NCBI GenBank assembly: GCA_964519885.1
Contig: CAZFLX010000002.1
Span: 1 to 64,000, forward strand
Direction: 5' to 3'
Length of the DNA: 64,000 nucleotides
From: GCA-002282575 sp964519885
GTDB lineage: Bacteria > Pseudomonadota > Gammaproteobacteria > Thiomicrospirales > Thiomicrospiraceae
Position numbers and translations under genes: made by a program. A model generated the notes under the pieces. That model did no database searches, had not been told where the DNA came from, and saw only the letters and a program-made list of their open reading frames with translations. Positions within the stretch are counted from its first letter, which is position 1. Every line of letters starts with the position of its first letter. Positions 44,313 through 53,191 of the stretch are shown here, one piece after another.

Positions 44313-47300
44313 ATGCCTCGTTGGCTGCGCTTGATATTGATTTGGAAGGGGCACCTGATCCTTTGGACAGCTGCGTTAATTGCTGTCGCTTGGGTGGCAT
44401 TGGTATTGTTTTTACAACTCCTTGCCTCACGTCCTGAAACCTTGCAAACCTTGGCGAGTTGGGCAGATGCTAAGTTGGAAATGAAACAATTTAGTTCTGA
44501 AGCGCGCCCCTTATCTTCTTCCGTTACCCTTACAGTTGAAGGGCTAAACCTGCAATGGCAAGGTGGCCAACTAGAAGTGCCTAGCTTCACTGCTGATGTG
44601 AACTTGTGGAATTTGCTGTGGCCTGATTTAGCGGTCGGCAAGCAAATGCGCGCCGAGTCTCCCGTATTGACTTTATCTGCTTTAGATGCCGGTGTTGGTC
44701 AAAATCCCTTGGCCTCTCCGTGGTTGCGTTTGTGGGAAGACACGCTCATTCGTCAAGCTAAGGTTGTCTGGGAAGCCGACTCGGCTTGGGCTTTGCAAGC
44801 TATCGATATGCGTATCAATATGCGGCAAAACTGGTCAGTTCACATGGTGGCTAAGTTAGCCTATCCGAATTTCCCCATCATTCCCATTACTGCCGATGCC
44901 AATATTCGCCATCAATTTGGATTTAATCCGAGTGTGCATTTTTCAGCGCGTGCGTTACCTGAAGGCTTGCATTTATTGGGTCAGTCGGGTGATGCGCAAT
45001 TCTTAATGCAAGGTGAGTGGAACAAAGAACAGTTGTCTTCTGTTTTGTTGGTCGAGGTGAGAGACCCAGATGCCTGGAATGAAGAAGTTTCTCATCAGCT
45101 ATTAGGCAGAGTGGTGAGTGACGATTTGCGTGCTTGGGACGTGACCATTGAGCGTTTAGTCATTGCAGAACAAACGCTAGAATTGCCCGTTTGGCCACGA
45201 TTGAGTTTACATCCTCAAACAGGAGCATTATTGACGCTGAATCAGATTCGTTTCTCTGAAACAGATCAGTGGTTGGGGCTACTGCCAGCAGAATGGCAGG
45301 CTTGGTGGGTACGTTGGAAACCTCAGTTATGGTTGAATCAGCTCAGTTTACATTGGCGTGCTAATGGAGAGTTGGATGATATTCGCGGGGCAATTGATCA
45401 ACTCAGCTGGCAAGCCAATGATGCTGTACCAGGCATGACGTTTCGCCAGTTACTGTTTGATTATCAACCAGCGCAGCAACGCCTAGCCATCATTCCTCAG
45501 GGTGATAGTGACATTCGCTGGCATCAAGATAATGGAAAACCCCTCAGCGTAGCGGCTGATCCTTTAGTGTTGCAGGTTGATCCAGCTAATATTTTTTCGC
45601 ACTGGTCTTTACCGAGTTGGCGCATTAACATTGCTGGGGTTGAAGCACAAGTGATGATGAAAGTACAGGAGTCTGAAGCAACAGAACTGGAGCTTAAGGC
45701 TAGTGCGGACAGTTTGCAGCAAGTGTTGCCATTACTACCCATGCGATTAACCTCAGCAGATTTGCAGCAATGGTTAGCCTCTTCGAATTTGAGTGGTCAA
45801 CAGGCCAAAGCAACCTTAAGTTTTCATGGTGCTTTAAGCGACTTATTAACCGGCAATTTGGATGAACAGAACTTTAGTGCCGAGGTTGAGGCACAACAAG
45901 TTCGGTTAATTTATGACGTCAATTATCCCGCCATCAGTGGTGCTGACGTGGTGATGAAATGGTTTCCGGATCGCTTAGCAATGACCGCTAACAAAGCCAG
46001 TCTGCTCGGCAGTCAGTTAAGTCAAATTCAGGTTGATGTGTTGTATCATCAACAGCAGGTGGCGTTGCGCATTAATGGCTTGGTTAAAGGCGAATTGAGT
46101 CAAATTTCTCAATTTTTACAGCGTACCCCTTTAGCTAAAGATTTAGCCTTAGAGAAGTTGCTGAACGAAATGCGTTTGAGTGGAGGATTTAACGGTCAAC
46201 TGTCGCTTTGGCTACCCTTACAAGGTTATCACGATAAAGTAGCGACGCGTGTTAGGGGAGTGATTCATGCGAAAAAAGCCCAGCTTTCCTATCTGGGCGA
46301 GACAGTTGATGATTTAACTGCTCATATTTTGTTATCAGAAATGGGCATTGAAACACCAGTTTTAACAGGGAACTGGCGCGGCGGACAAATAAAAGCACGG
46401 TTAACCAGTGATTCGAGTGAACAGCAACGGCTTGTGTTAACGGGTCAAACGCCTTTAGCCGTTGATGAGCTGGCGCAAGGGGTATTGCCCTGGCGTGCAG
46501 AAGTTAAGTTTTTACCTAATGAACTGATACAGTTTCAAGGGAGCGCAGAAACTCAAAAAATCAAGCTGAGTGAGCCTTTTGCCAAATTATTTACCCAGGC
46601 TGAGGCGTCTGCTTGGCAGATTAAAGGTCAATGGTTGCAACAGCAATTGAAGCTTTCAGCTCAGGATGCACATTGGCAACTTCATTCTCTCTGGCAACAA
46701 GAAAATAGTGCTTGGACATTACGTAACCTAAGTTTAATGCCGCTAAAATCAACGCAAATGGCTGCCAAGCAATCGATTAAATTGGTATTACCTAAGCTGG
46801 ATGGGGATGAGTGGTTGGCTTGGTGGGATCGTTATCAGAGCCGATCTAAGAGTGTTGGTGTGCCTTTAACTGAACGAGGTCAGATTAGCGTCGATGAACT
46901 GAGTTTCATGGGGCAAACCATTCGAACATTAAATCTAAATTGGCAACATAACACGGCTCGATCGGGCGTGTTGAAGTTGGATGCACCAGAAGTCAAAGGT
47001 GCGTTGAATTGGCAAGACGGTGAGTGGAAACTACACTTAAATCATCTATTAATTAAACAAAACATCCTAGATGTTGCTGAAAAACAAGCGCTTGGCTTAC
47101 CTCAGTGTGCTAAGCCCACAGCCAGTGTGTGGCCAGTTATGTCGGTGACGATTGATAAACTTTTACTGGAAACTTGGCGCGAATCGCGCATTGTCACCAG
47201 TGAGTTGACAGATATTAAAGGCGTGATTAAGCAAGAGGGTTCGGTGCGTAGTGCAAAACAAATTAGCCTGAAGTCCAAGAGTTTAACGGCTAATTTGGAT

Positions 47301-47957
47301 TGGGACTGGGATGTGTCCAGTCAAAGGTCTAGTTTGTTTGTTAAAGCACGTGCCGAGCAAGCAGTCGATTTAACCCGTATTGTGGGTATTGATTCGGCGA
47401 TTAGTTCGGGAAGCATTGAATTGACGAGCCTGCAGTCTTGGCCAGGTGGTTTGGATTGTTATGATAGTCGTTTATTGAGCGGAAGTTTAGACTTGCGAGC
47501 TGATGATGGTGTGTTGAGCGAAGCCAGTCCGGGTGGATTTAGTCGTTTGATTGGTTTGCTCAGTTTTGATGCTTTTACCCGTCGCTTAAAGATTGGTCTT
47601 GGCGATGTGGTGAATCAGGGCTTAGCGTTTGATAAAATTTTGTTGAAATCTCGGTTGAATAAAGGAAGTTTGGAGGTGGATTCCTTGTCTGTGACCAGTT
47701 CTGCAATGAATATTGATCTATCTGGAACCAGTAATTTGACCCGTGAAACACATGACCTTAATGCCAAAGTTACGCCATTAATTGGCGACAGTATTCCGAC
47801 CATGGTGTTATTGTCGGGAGCTTCTCCCGTTACTGCCATTGGCTATTATTTATTGCAAAAAATTATTCCGCCTTTGGGGGGGAATTTTATTACCTTAAAC
47901 TACCGGATTACGGGTAGTTGGCAGGAACCGATTTTGGACACTGTCAATGATCCTTAA
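44313..47957 (+). CDS. yhdP: YhdP-family AsmA-like envelope protein
   Basis: This 1214-residue protein begins with one membrane helix (about 12-38, HLILWTAALIAVAWVALVLF) and continues as a very long, beta-rich periplasmic region with the low-complexity Leu/Gln/Trp composition of YhdP. The C-terminal AsmA_2-type end reads FSRLIGLLSFDAFTRRLKIG, then DLNAKVTPLIGDSIPTMVLL and NYRITGSWQEP. In E. coli YhdP is a bridge-like protein moving phospholipids toward the outer membrane. The ATG immediately follows the rng stop (TAAATG). It overlaps the nitrilase gene by 11 bp. The tldD gene often found near this locus is not seen. Confidence 0.92.
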   Translation: MPRWLRLILIWKGHLILWTAALIAVAWVALVLFLQLLASRPETLQTLASWADAKLEMKQFSSEARPLSSSVTLTVEGLNLQWQGGQLEVPSFTADVNLWNLLWPDLAVGKQMRAESPVLTLSALDAGVGQNPLASPWLRLWEDTLIRQAKVVWEADSAWALQAIDMRINMRQNWSVHMVAKLAYPNFPIIPITADANIRHQFGFNPSVHFSARALPEGLHLLGQSGDAQFLMQGEWNKEQLSSVLLVEVRDPDAWNEEVSHQLLGRVVSDDLRAWDVTIERLVIAEQTLELPVWPRLSLHPQTGALLTLNQIRFSETDQWLGLLPAEWQAWWVRWKPQLWLNQLSLHWRANGELDDIRGAIDQLSWQANDAVPGMTFRQLLFDYQPAQQRLAIIPQGDSDIRWHQDNGKPLSVAADPLVLQVDPANIFSHWSLPSWRINIAGVEAQVMMKVQESEATELELKASADSLQQVLPLLPMRLTSADLQQWLASSNLSGQQAKATLSFHGALSDLLTGNLDEQNFSAEVEAQQVRLIYDVNYPAISGADVVMKWFPDRLAMTANKASLLGSQLSQIQVDVLYHQQQVALRINGLVKGELSQISQFLQRTPLAKDLALEKLLNEMRLSGGFNGQLSLWLPLQGYHDKVATRVRGVIHAKKAQLSYLGETVDDLTAHILLSEMGIETPVLTGNWRGGQIKARLTSDSSEQQRLVLTGQTPLAVDELAQGVLPWRAEVKFLPNELIQFQGSAETQKIKLSEPFAKLFTQAEASAWQIKGQWLQQQLKLSAQDAHWQLHSLWQQENSAWTLRNLSLMPLKSTQMAAKQSIKLVLPKLDGDEWLAWWDRYQSRSKSVGVPLTERGQISVDELSFMGQTIRTLNLNWQHNTARSGVLKLDAPEVKGALNWQDGEWKLHLNHLLIKQNILDVAEKQALGLPQCAKPTASVWPVMSVTIDKLLLETWRESRIVTSELTDIKGVIKQEGSVRSAKQISLKSKSLTANLDWDWDVSSQRSSLFVKARAEQAVDLTRIVGIDSAISSGSIELTSLQSWPGGLDCYDSRLLSGSLDLRADDGVLSEASPGGFSRLIGLLSFDAFTRRLKIGLGDVVNQGLAFDKILLKSRLNKGSLEVDSLSVTSSAMNIDLSGTSNLTRETHDLNAKVTPLIGDSIPTMVLLSGASPVTAIGYYLLQKIIPPLGGNFITLNYRITGSWQEPILDTVNDP

Positions 47958-48768
47958 TCAACTCAATATCAGCTGGATAGCACTAAGCGCCAACAAGGAT
48001 GTTGCGCATAATCTCGCGTACATAGATGCATTAATGCCAGAGATAGCAAAAACCTGTTCCGATTTACTCGTATTGCCCGAAGCCTTTGCCTTTTTTTCAT
48101 CCAATTTAATGGCGCAGCAACCGCATGTTGAACTATTAGGTGATGTTCAGGCGCCTTTACAATCTGCTTGTGCCAGATGGGCGCACAAGTTAAATACCTA
48201 CTTAATTGCTGGTAGTTTACCACTCAAGATTGGTCAACATGTTTACGCCACACTGTGTGTGTTTGATCCTAAGGGTCAGTTGGTGAGTCATTATCGCAAG
48301 ATGCATTTGTTTTCGGTAACAACGCCTACGGGTGTTAGTTATCGTGAAGATGCATTTTTCTCTCAAGGATCTGTTCCCGTGCTATGGCATAGCCCTTGGG
48401 GCGCTATTGGCTTAGCGATTTGTTATGATCTGCGCTTTCCTGCCATGTTTCGTTATTATGCACAAGCTGGCGCTAGATTGATGCTGTTGCCTTCGGCATT
48501 TACCGCCGAAACGGGTGAAGCGCATTGGCATAGCTTGATTAGAGCTAGAGCCATCGAAACTCAGTCCTTCTGGTTGGCAGTCAATCAAGTGGGCCAGCAT
48601 GACGAGGGCTTACAAAGCTATGGACATTCGCTCTTGGTTGACCCTTGGGGAAGGGTGTTGCAGGATTCATTGTTGGCACAAGGGGTATTTAGTGCTGAGA
48701 TTGACTTAACTCAGGCAGAAGCATTACGTCATCAATTTCCTGTGCTTAAGCGCGATTTAATGGACTAG
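47947..48768 (+). CDS. Carbon-nitrogen hydrolase (Nit2/omega-amidase-like)
   Basis: This 273-residue nitrilase-superfamily protein has the catalytic Glu-Lys-Cys set: LLVLPEAFAFF near residue 40, SHYRKMHLFSV near residue 115, and GLAICYDLRFPAMFR with the cysteine near residue 160. The pattern fits the group that hydrolyses deaminated glutathione or alpha-keto omega-amides, and the YhdP-nit order is typical of gammaproteobacteria. Substrate is inferred from subfamily appearance only. It overlaps yhdP and is followed by the thrS promoter. Confidence 0.88.
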   Translation: MILNQLNISWIALSANKDVAHNLAYIDALMPEIAKTCSDLLVLPEAFAFFSSNLMAQQPHVELLGDVQAPLQSACARWAHKLNTYLIAGSLPLKIGQHVYATLCVFDPKGQLVSHYRKMHLFSVTTPTGVSYREDAFFSQGSVPVLWHSPWGAIGLAICYDLRFPAMFRYYAQAGARLMLLPSAFTAETGEAHWHSLIRARAIETQSFWLAVNQVGQHDEGLQSYGHSLLVDPWGRVLQDSLLAQGVFSAEIDLTQAEALRHQFPVLKRDLMD

Positions 48769-48793
48769 ATTGAGTTTTTGTGATGAGCTAGAG

Positions 48794-48822
48794 TTCACTA
48801 ACAGGGTTTCAACTGCTACAAT
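48794..48822 (+). promoter_or_regulatory. Probable thrS promoter
   Basis: TTCACT (48794-48799) and TACAAT (48817-48822) are 17 bp apart and lie 40 bp upstream of the thrS ATG. Confidence 0.45.
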
Positions 48823-48862
48823 AAACCAATTTTTTACGAACACTAACTTAGGAAAGATCAGC

Positions 48863-50782
48863 ATGCCGGTCATTACTTTGCCCGATGGCAGTCAACGTCA
48901 CTTTGATACGCCCGTTTCTGTGATGGATGTGGCAGCCAGTATTGGTTCTGGCTTAGCCAAAGCCTGTATTGCTGGTAAGGTCAATGGTGAGTTGCGCGAC
49001 GCCTGTGACGTCATTCATGACGATGCTAGCCTGTCCATTATCACCATCAAAGATGCTGATGGTTTGCACATCATGCGTCATTCATGTGCGCATTTATTGG
49101 GTCACGCCGCGAAGCAGCTCTTTCCTGGTATTCAAATGGCGATTGGTCCAGTCATTGAAAACGGTTTTTATTACGACGTTGATTATGAGCGCTCGCTAAC
49201 ACAAGAAGACTTAGTGGCTTTAGAACAGCGTATGCAGCAACTCGCTAAAACCAATTACGCTGTGGTTAAAAAAGTAACACCGCGTGATGAGGTTGTTAAG
49301 GTATTTACTGAGCGTAACGAGGCTTACAAGCTTGAGCTAGTGCGCGATATCCCAGCCACTCAATCCGAAATGAATCTGTATCATCACGAAGAATATGTGG
49401 ACATGTGTCGTGGTCCTCATGTGCCGAATATGAGCTTTACCAAAGCCTTTAAGTTGACGAAAGTGGCGGGTGCTTATTGGCGCGGTGATAGCAATAATAA
49501 AATGTTACAACGTATTTATGGCGTTGCTTTTGCTACAGAAAAAGAATTGAAAGACTATTTGGTGATGATGGAAGAAGCGGAAAAGCGTGACCATCGTAAA
49601 CTCGGTAGACAGTTGGACCTGTTCCATTTTCATGAAGAAGCGCCAGGTGCGGTGTTTTGGCATCCAAAAGGCTGGACGGTGTTTCAGCAACTCATCAGCT
49701 ACATGCGTCAGCGTCAAGCGGAAACGGGTTACATCGAAGTTAATACCCCCGACGTGATGGATCGCAGCTTGTGGGAAGTTTCGGGTCATTGGTTCAATTA
49801 CCGTGACAATATGTTCACCACCACCACCGAAGATGGTCGTGTTTATGCCCTAAAACCGATGAACTGTCCTGGTGCCATGTTAATGTATGCGCAAGGTCAA
49901 AAAAGTTACCGTGACTTACCGATTCGTATGGGTGAGTTTGGTAAGGTTCACCGCTACGAACCTTCGGGTGCTTTACATGGCTTGATGCGTGTGCGCCATT
50001 TTACGCAAGACGACGCGCATATTTTCTGTACGCCCGAGCAAATGGCACAAGAATGTCAGGACGTAGTTGATTTGGTGTTGGATATTTACAAAGAATTTGG
50101 TTTTAATAATGTTCACATTAAATTGTCAACGCGTCCCGAAAACCGCATTGGCAGTGATGAAACTTGGGATATTTTAGAAGCGGCCTTGGCGGATTCATTG
50201 AATGCAATGAACTTGCCTTACACGCTGTTCCCAGGTGAGGGCGCGTTTTATGGCCCGAAACTTGAATTCGTACTGCGCGATGCCATTGGTCGTGATTGGC
50301 AATGTGGTACGCTACAAGTGGATATGAGCTTACCTGATCGTTTTGATTTGAATTACATCTCAGATGACGGCACGAAAAAGCGTCCTGTCATGTTGCATCG
50401 TGCGTTATTCGGTTCGTTAGAACGCTTCTGTGGTATTTTGATTGAACATTACGAAGGCAAATTCCCGCTTTGGTTAGCGCCTGTTCAGTTAAGTGTCCTG
50501 CCTGTTTCGGAAGTTTTTGATGACTATGCGAAAAAAGTGGTTGCAGAATTAAGAAAATCGGGTTATCGTGTTGAATTAGACTTGAGAAATGAAAAGCTTG
50601 GGTATAAAATTCGTGAACACTCAATGCAGCGCATTCCCTACACCTTAGTGGTGGGTGAGCAAGAACAAAGCTCGGGTAGTGTGAACGTTCGTGTGCGTGG
50701 TGGCGAAACCTTGGGTAATATGAGCATGGCTCAACTCATGGAACGCTTGGCACATGAAGTTGCTACCAAAGGCAATGTGTAA
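48863..50782 (+). CDS. thrS: Threonyl-tRNA synthetase
   Basis: This class II synthetase charges tRNA-Thr. The start at 48863 (MPVITLPDGSQRHFD) follows TTAGGAAAGATCAGC; the frame from 48770 runs through the promoter and is not used. The 639-residue protein has the TGS domain (1-62), the editing domain with HSCAHLLGHAAKQLFPG and DMCRGPHVPN, and the catalytic core with MNCPGAMLMY, RMGEFGKVHRYEPSGALHGL and CGTLQVDMSLPDRFD. The anticodon-binding domain is at the C-terminus. It leads the thrS-infC-rpmI-rplT-pheST cluster. Confidence 0.98.
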   Translation: MPVITLPDGSQRHFDTPVSVMDVAASIGSGLAKACIAGKVNGELRDACDVIHDDASLSIITIKDADGLHIMRHSCAHLLGHAAKQLFPGIQMAIGPVIENGFYYDVDYERSLTQEDLVALEQRMQQLAKTNYAVVKKVTPRDEVVKVFTERNEAYKLELVRDIPATQSEMNLYHHEEYVDMCRGPHVPNMSFTKAFKLTKVAGAYWRGDSNNKMLQRIYGVAFATEKELKDYLVMMEEAEKRDHRKLGRQLDLFHFHEEAPGAVFWHPKGWTVFQQLISYMRQRQAETGYIEVNTPDVMDRSLWEVSGHWFNYRDNMFTTTTEDGRVYALKPMNCPGAMLMYAQGQKSYRDLPIRMGEFGKVHRYEPSGALHGLMRVRHFTQDDAHIFCTPEQMAQECQDVVDLVLDIYKEFGFNNVHIKLSTRPENRIGSDETWDILEAALADSLNAMNLPYTLFPGEGAFYGPKLEFVLRDAIGRDWQCGTLQVDMSLPDRFDLNYISDDGTKKRPVMLHRALFGSLERFCGILIEHYEGKFPLWLAPVQLSVLPVSEVFDDYAKKVVAELRKSGYRVELDLRNEKLGYKIREHSMQRIPYTLVVGEQEQSSGSVNVRVRGGETLGNMSMAQLMERLAHEVATKGNV

Positions 50783-50811
50783 ATTTTAGAACTTATTTAG
50801 GAGTAAGTGTT

Positions 50812-51366
50812 ATCAGCAAGCGACCTATCGTGCGCAGTACCGCACCAGAAGAAAGCAACCGTAAGGAGCGTATTAATGGTGAGATTCGAGCGCAATCTGT
50901 ACGACTGATCGGTCCAGAAGGTGAGCAGATCGGTATTGTTAAGTTAGCCGAAGCGTTACGTATTGCTGAGGATGCTGAACTGGATTTGGTGGAAATTGCT
51001 GCTCAGGCAGATACGCCAGTCTGTAAGGTTATGGACTATGGTAAGTTTCAATTCCAGCTTCAGAAGAAAAATGCTGAAGCGAAGAAGAAGCAGAAACAGA
51101 TCCAAGTCAAAGAGTTAAAGTTCCGCCCTGGAACCGAGGAAGGCGATTATCAGGTAAAGCTTCGCAACCTGAAACGTTTTTTGGAAGAGGGAGACCGTGT
51201 GAAGGTAATTGTGTGGTTTCGTGGACGCGAAATTACGCATAAGGAACTGGGTTTGAAGGTGCTAGAGCGCATTCAAGCCGATGTTGAAGGAATCGGTACG
51301 ATTGATCAGTTGCCTAAGCTGGAAGGCCGCCAACTGATGATGATGGTCATTCCTTCTAAAAGTTAA
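50812..51366 (+). CDS. infC: Translation initiation factor IF-3 (AUC start)
   Basis: IF-3 binds the 30S subunit and checks the start codon. Homology and the ribosome site (TTAGGAG, 50797-50803) place the start at an ATC codon at 50812, eight bases downstream; no ATG is available in frame and the nearest GTG (50830) would be 26 bases from the ribosome site. Rare starts (AUU, AUC, AUA) are a known self-limiting device of infC, because IF-3 discriminates against them. The 184-residue product has the N-domain RINGEIRAQSVRLIGPEGEQ, a helical linker (VCKVMDYGKF) and the C-domain IQVKELKFRPGTEEGDYQVK. Confidence 0.95.
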   Translation: MSKRPIVRSTAPEESNRKERINGEIRAQSVRLIGPEGEQIGIVKLAEALRIAEDAELDLVEIAAQADTPVCKVMDYGKFQFQLQKKNAEAKKKQKQIQVKELKFRPGTEEGDYQVKLRNLKRFLEEGDRVKVIVWFRGREITHKELGLKVLERIQADVEGIGTIDQLPKLEGRQLMMMVIPSKS

Positions 51367-51381
51367 ACGAGACGCGTGAGG

Positions 51382-51438
51382 GTTTTGGTGTGTTATATCA
51401 TCACCAAAACTTCTTGCAGAGCCATTCCTCGGTGCTCT
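51382..51438 (+). other. Two hairpins in the infC-rpmI intergenic region
   Basis: GTTTTGGTG (51382-51390) pairs perfectly with CACCAAAAC (51402-51410). Just downstream AGAGC (51418-51422) pairs with GCTCT (51434-51438). No T-run follows either. The location fits a structured leader controlling rpmI-rplT, such as one bound by protein L20, or an RNA processing site; this is inferred from position. Confidence 0.45.
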
Positions 51439-51476
51439 AGTTTCATCTTTCCATCAATGCGTAGCTGAGTATTGTT

Positions 51477-51674
51477 ATGTCAAAAATGAAAACCAAAAGT
51501 AGCGCTAAAAAGCGCTTCGAAAAAACTGGCTCTGGCCGTTTTAAGTGCAAGCAGGCTTTCCTGCGTCACATCCTGACTAAGAAAACGAGTAAGCGTAAGC
51601 GTCAATTGCGCGCACCTGGCATGGTTCATGAGAACGACGTTAAATCTGTTGTTCAAATGATGCCTTACGCGTAA
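51477..51674 (+). CDS. rpmI: 50S ribosomal protein L35
   Basis: This 65-residue basic protein matches bL35: MSKMKTKSSAKKRFEKTGSG, then KCKQAFLRHILTKKTSKRKR and a short C-terminal segment. It lies between infC and rplT in the universal IF3-L35-L20 order. Confidence 0.97.
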   Translation: MSKMKTKSSAKKRFEKTGSGRFKCKQAFLRHILTKKTSKRKRQLRAPGMVHENDVKSVVQMMPYA

Positions 51675-51695
51675 CTTAAATTAGGAGTGAATTAA

Positions 51696-52055
51696 ATGGC
51701 ACGAGTTAAACGTGGTGTAGTCGCCAGAGCGCGTCACAAGAAAGTTATCGATGCAGCCAAGGGTTACCGTGGTCGTCGTAAAAATGTCTATCGCGTAGCG
51801 GTACAAGCGGTTATTAAAGCGGGTCAATACGCTTACCGTGACCGTCGTCAGAAAAAACGTCAATTCCGCGCTCTATGGATCGCGCGTATCAATGCTGCGG
51901 TTCGTAGCCTAGATATGACTTACAGCAAATTCATTAACGGCTTGAAAAAAGCGAATATTGAAATTGACCGTAAAGTATTGGCGGACATGGCTGTACATGA
52001 TATGGCAGCTTTCTCTGCGATTGCACGTCAAGCACAAGCAGCGTTAGCGGCTTAA
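51696..52055 (+). CDS. rplT: 50S ribosomal protein L20
   Basis: bL20 is an early assembly protein of the large subunit and an autoregulator of its operon in several bacteria. The 119-residue protein has the extended basic N-terminus MARVKRGVVARARHKKVIDA, then AKGYRGRRKNVYRVA and the globular C-terminal domain (LWIARINAAVRSLDMTYSKF). A strong terminator follows, so pheST probably relies on its own promoter or read-through. Confidence 0.98.
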   Translation: MARVKRGVVARARHKKVIDAAKGYRGRRKNVYRVAVQAVIKAGQYAYRDRRQKKRQFRALWIARINAAVRSLDMTYSKFINGLKKANIEIDRKVLADMAVHDMAAFSAIARQAQAALAA

Positions 52056-52074
52056 TTGATTGCGATTATCGCAT

Positions 52075-52103
52075 AAAACAGGGGTCTTTGACCCCTGTTT
52101 TTA
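52075..52103 (+). terminator. Terminator or attenuator after rplT
   Basis: ACAGGGGTC (52078-52086) and GACCCCTGT (52090-52098) form a perfect 9-bp stem with a TTT loop, preceded by A's and followed by a T-run. It lies between rplT and pheS, where E. coli has a pheM leader and attenuator; no Phe-rich leader peptide was found here. Confidence 0.9.
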
Positions 52104-52189
52104 TTCGTCATCAGCAGTATTGATTCATTAGTCGCTCGGCATCGGTATGAATGGTTAATGAATGGGTATTAGTCATAGGGAGTCCACCA

Positions 52190-53182
52190 ATGGACATGGA
52201 TCATCTTTTACAGGCGGCTTTGGCACAAATTGCTCAAGCCGATCAGTTAGACGCACTCGAAACCGTGCGCGTTCATTATTTTGGTAAGAAAGGCGCACTC
52301 ACCGAGTTAAGTAAGCAGCTTGGCCAAGCCAGTGCAGAAGAAAAACCGATTTTAGGCGCTAAGGTAAGCGCTTTGCGTCAAGCGATTAATGAAGCTTTTG
52401 ATGCGAAAAAGAAAGCCTTGTCTGATGCCTTATTAGCCGCTAAGTTGGCGAGTGAGTCTTTAGATGTGAGTCTGCCTGGTCGTAATGTCGATATGGGCAG
52501 TTTGCATCCTGTGACGCAAACCATTGCGCGTATTAATGACTGGTTCGCGCAGTTGGGCTTTTCGGTTGAACAAGGTCCAGAGATCGAAGATGATGTCCAT
52601 AATTTTGAAGCTTTGAATATTCCCGAAACTCATCCAGCGCGAGCTATGCACGATACCTTTTATTTCGATAGCGGTTTATTGCTGAGAACGCATACTTCGC
52701 CAGTTCAAATTCGTACCATGGAACGTCAACAGCCACCTTTACGTATTATTGCGCCAGGTCGTGTTTATCGTTGCGATTCGGATCAAACCCATACACCGAT
52801 GTTTCATCAAATTGAAGGGCTGGTGGTGGATAAAACGGCCAATTTCGCGCAGTTAAAAGCCTTGCTTGAATCTTTCTTGGTCTACTTCTTTGATGATCCT
52901 GAATTGAAAGTGCGTTTCCGTCCTTCTTATTTTCCGTTTACCGAGCCTTCAGCGGAAGTGGATATTGCCACCAATTTGTTAGGTGGACGTTGGGTCGAGG
53001 TGCTGGGTTGTGGTGTGGTGCATCCAAATGTATTAAGCCATGCTGGGATTGATCCTGAAGAATACACAGGCTTTGCTTTTGGTCTGGGTGTGGAACGCTT
53101 GGCGATGTTGCGTTTTGGTATTCCCGACTTGCGCATGTTATTTGATAATGATCTACGCTTCTTGCGTCAATTTCAGGCATAA
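52190..53182 (+). CDS. pheS: Phenylalanyl-tRNA synthetase alpha subunit
   Basis: PheS holds the catalytic site of the (alpha beta)2 enzyme. The ATG at 52190 follows AGGGAG by 7 bases; the open frame from 52151 has no homology in its first 13 residues. The 330-residue protein has an N-terminal coiled coil (about 1-90, FGKKGALTELSKQLG), then HPVTQTIARINDWFAQLGF, the motif 2 region TSPVQIRTM and GRVYRCDSDQTHTPMFHQIEG, and motif 3 GFAFGLGVERLAML. Confidence 0.97.
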   Translation: MDMDHLLQAALAQIAQADQLDALETVRVHYFGKKGALTELSKQLGQASAEEKPILGAKVSALRQAINEAFDAKKKALSDALLAAKLASESLDVSLPGRNVDMGSLHPVTQTIARINDWFAQLGFSVEQGPEIEDDVHNFEALNIPETHPARAMHDTFYFDSGLLLRTHTSPVQIRTMERQQPPLRIIAPGRVYRCDSDQTHTPMFHQIEGLVVDKTANFAQLKALLESFLVYFFDDPELKVRFRPSYFPFTEPSAEVDIATNLLGGRWVEVLGCGVVHPNVLSHAGIDPEEYTGFAFGLGVERLAMLRFGIPDLRMLFDNDLRFLRQFQA

Positions 53183-53191
53183 GGGGGCAAG

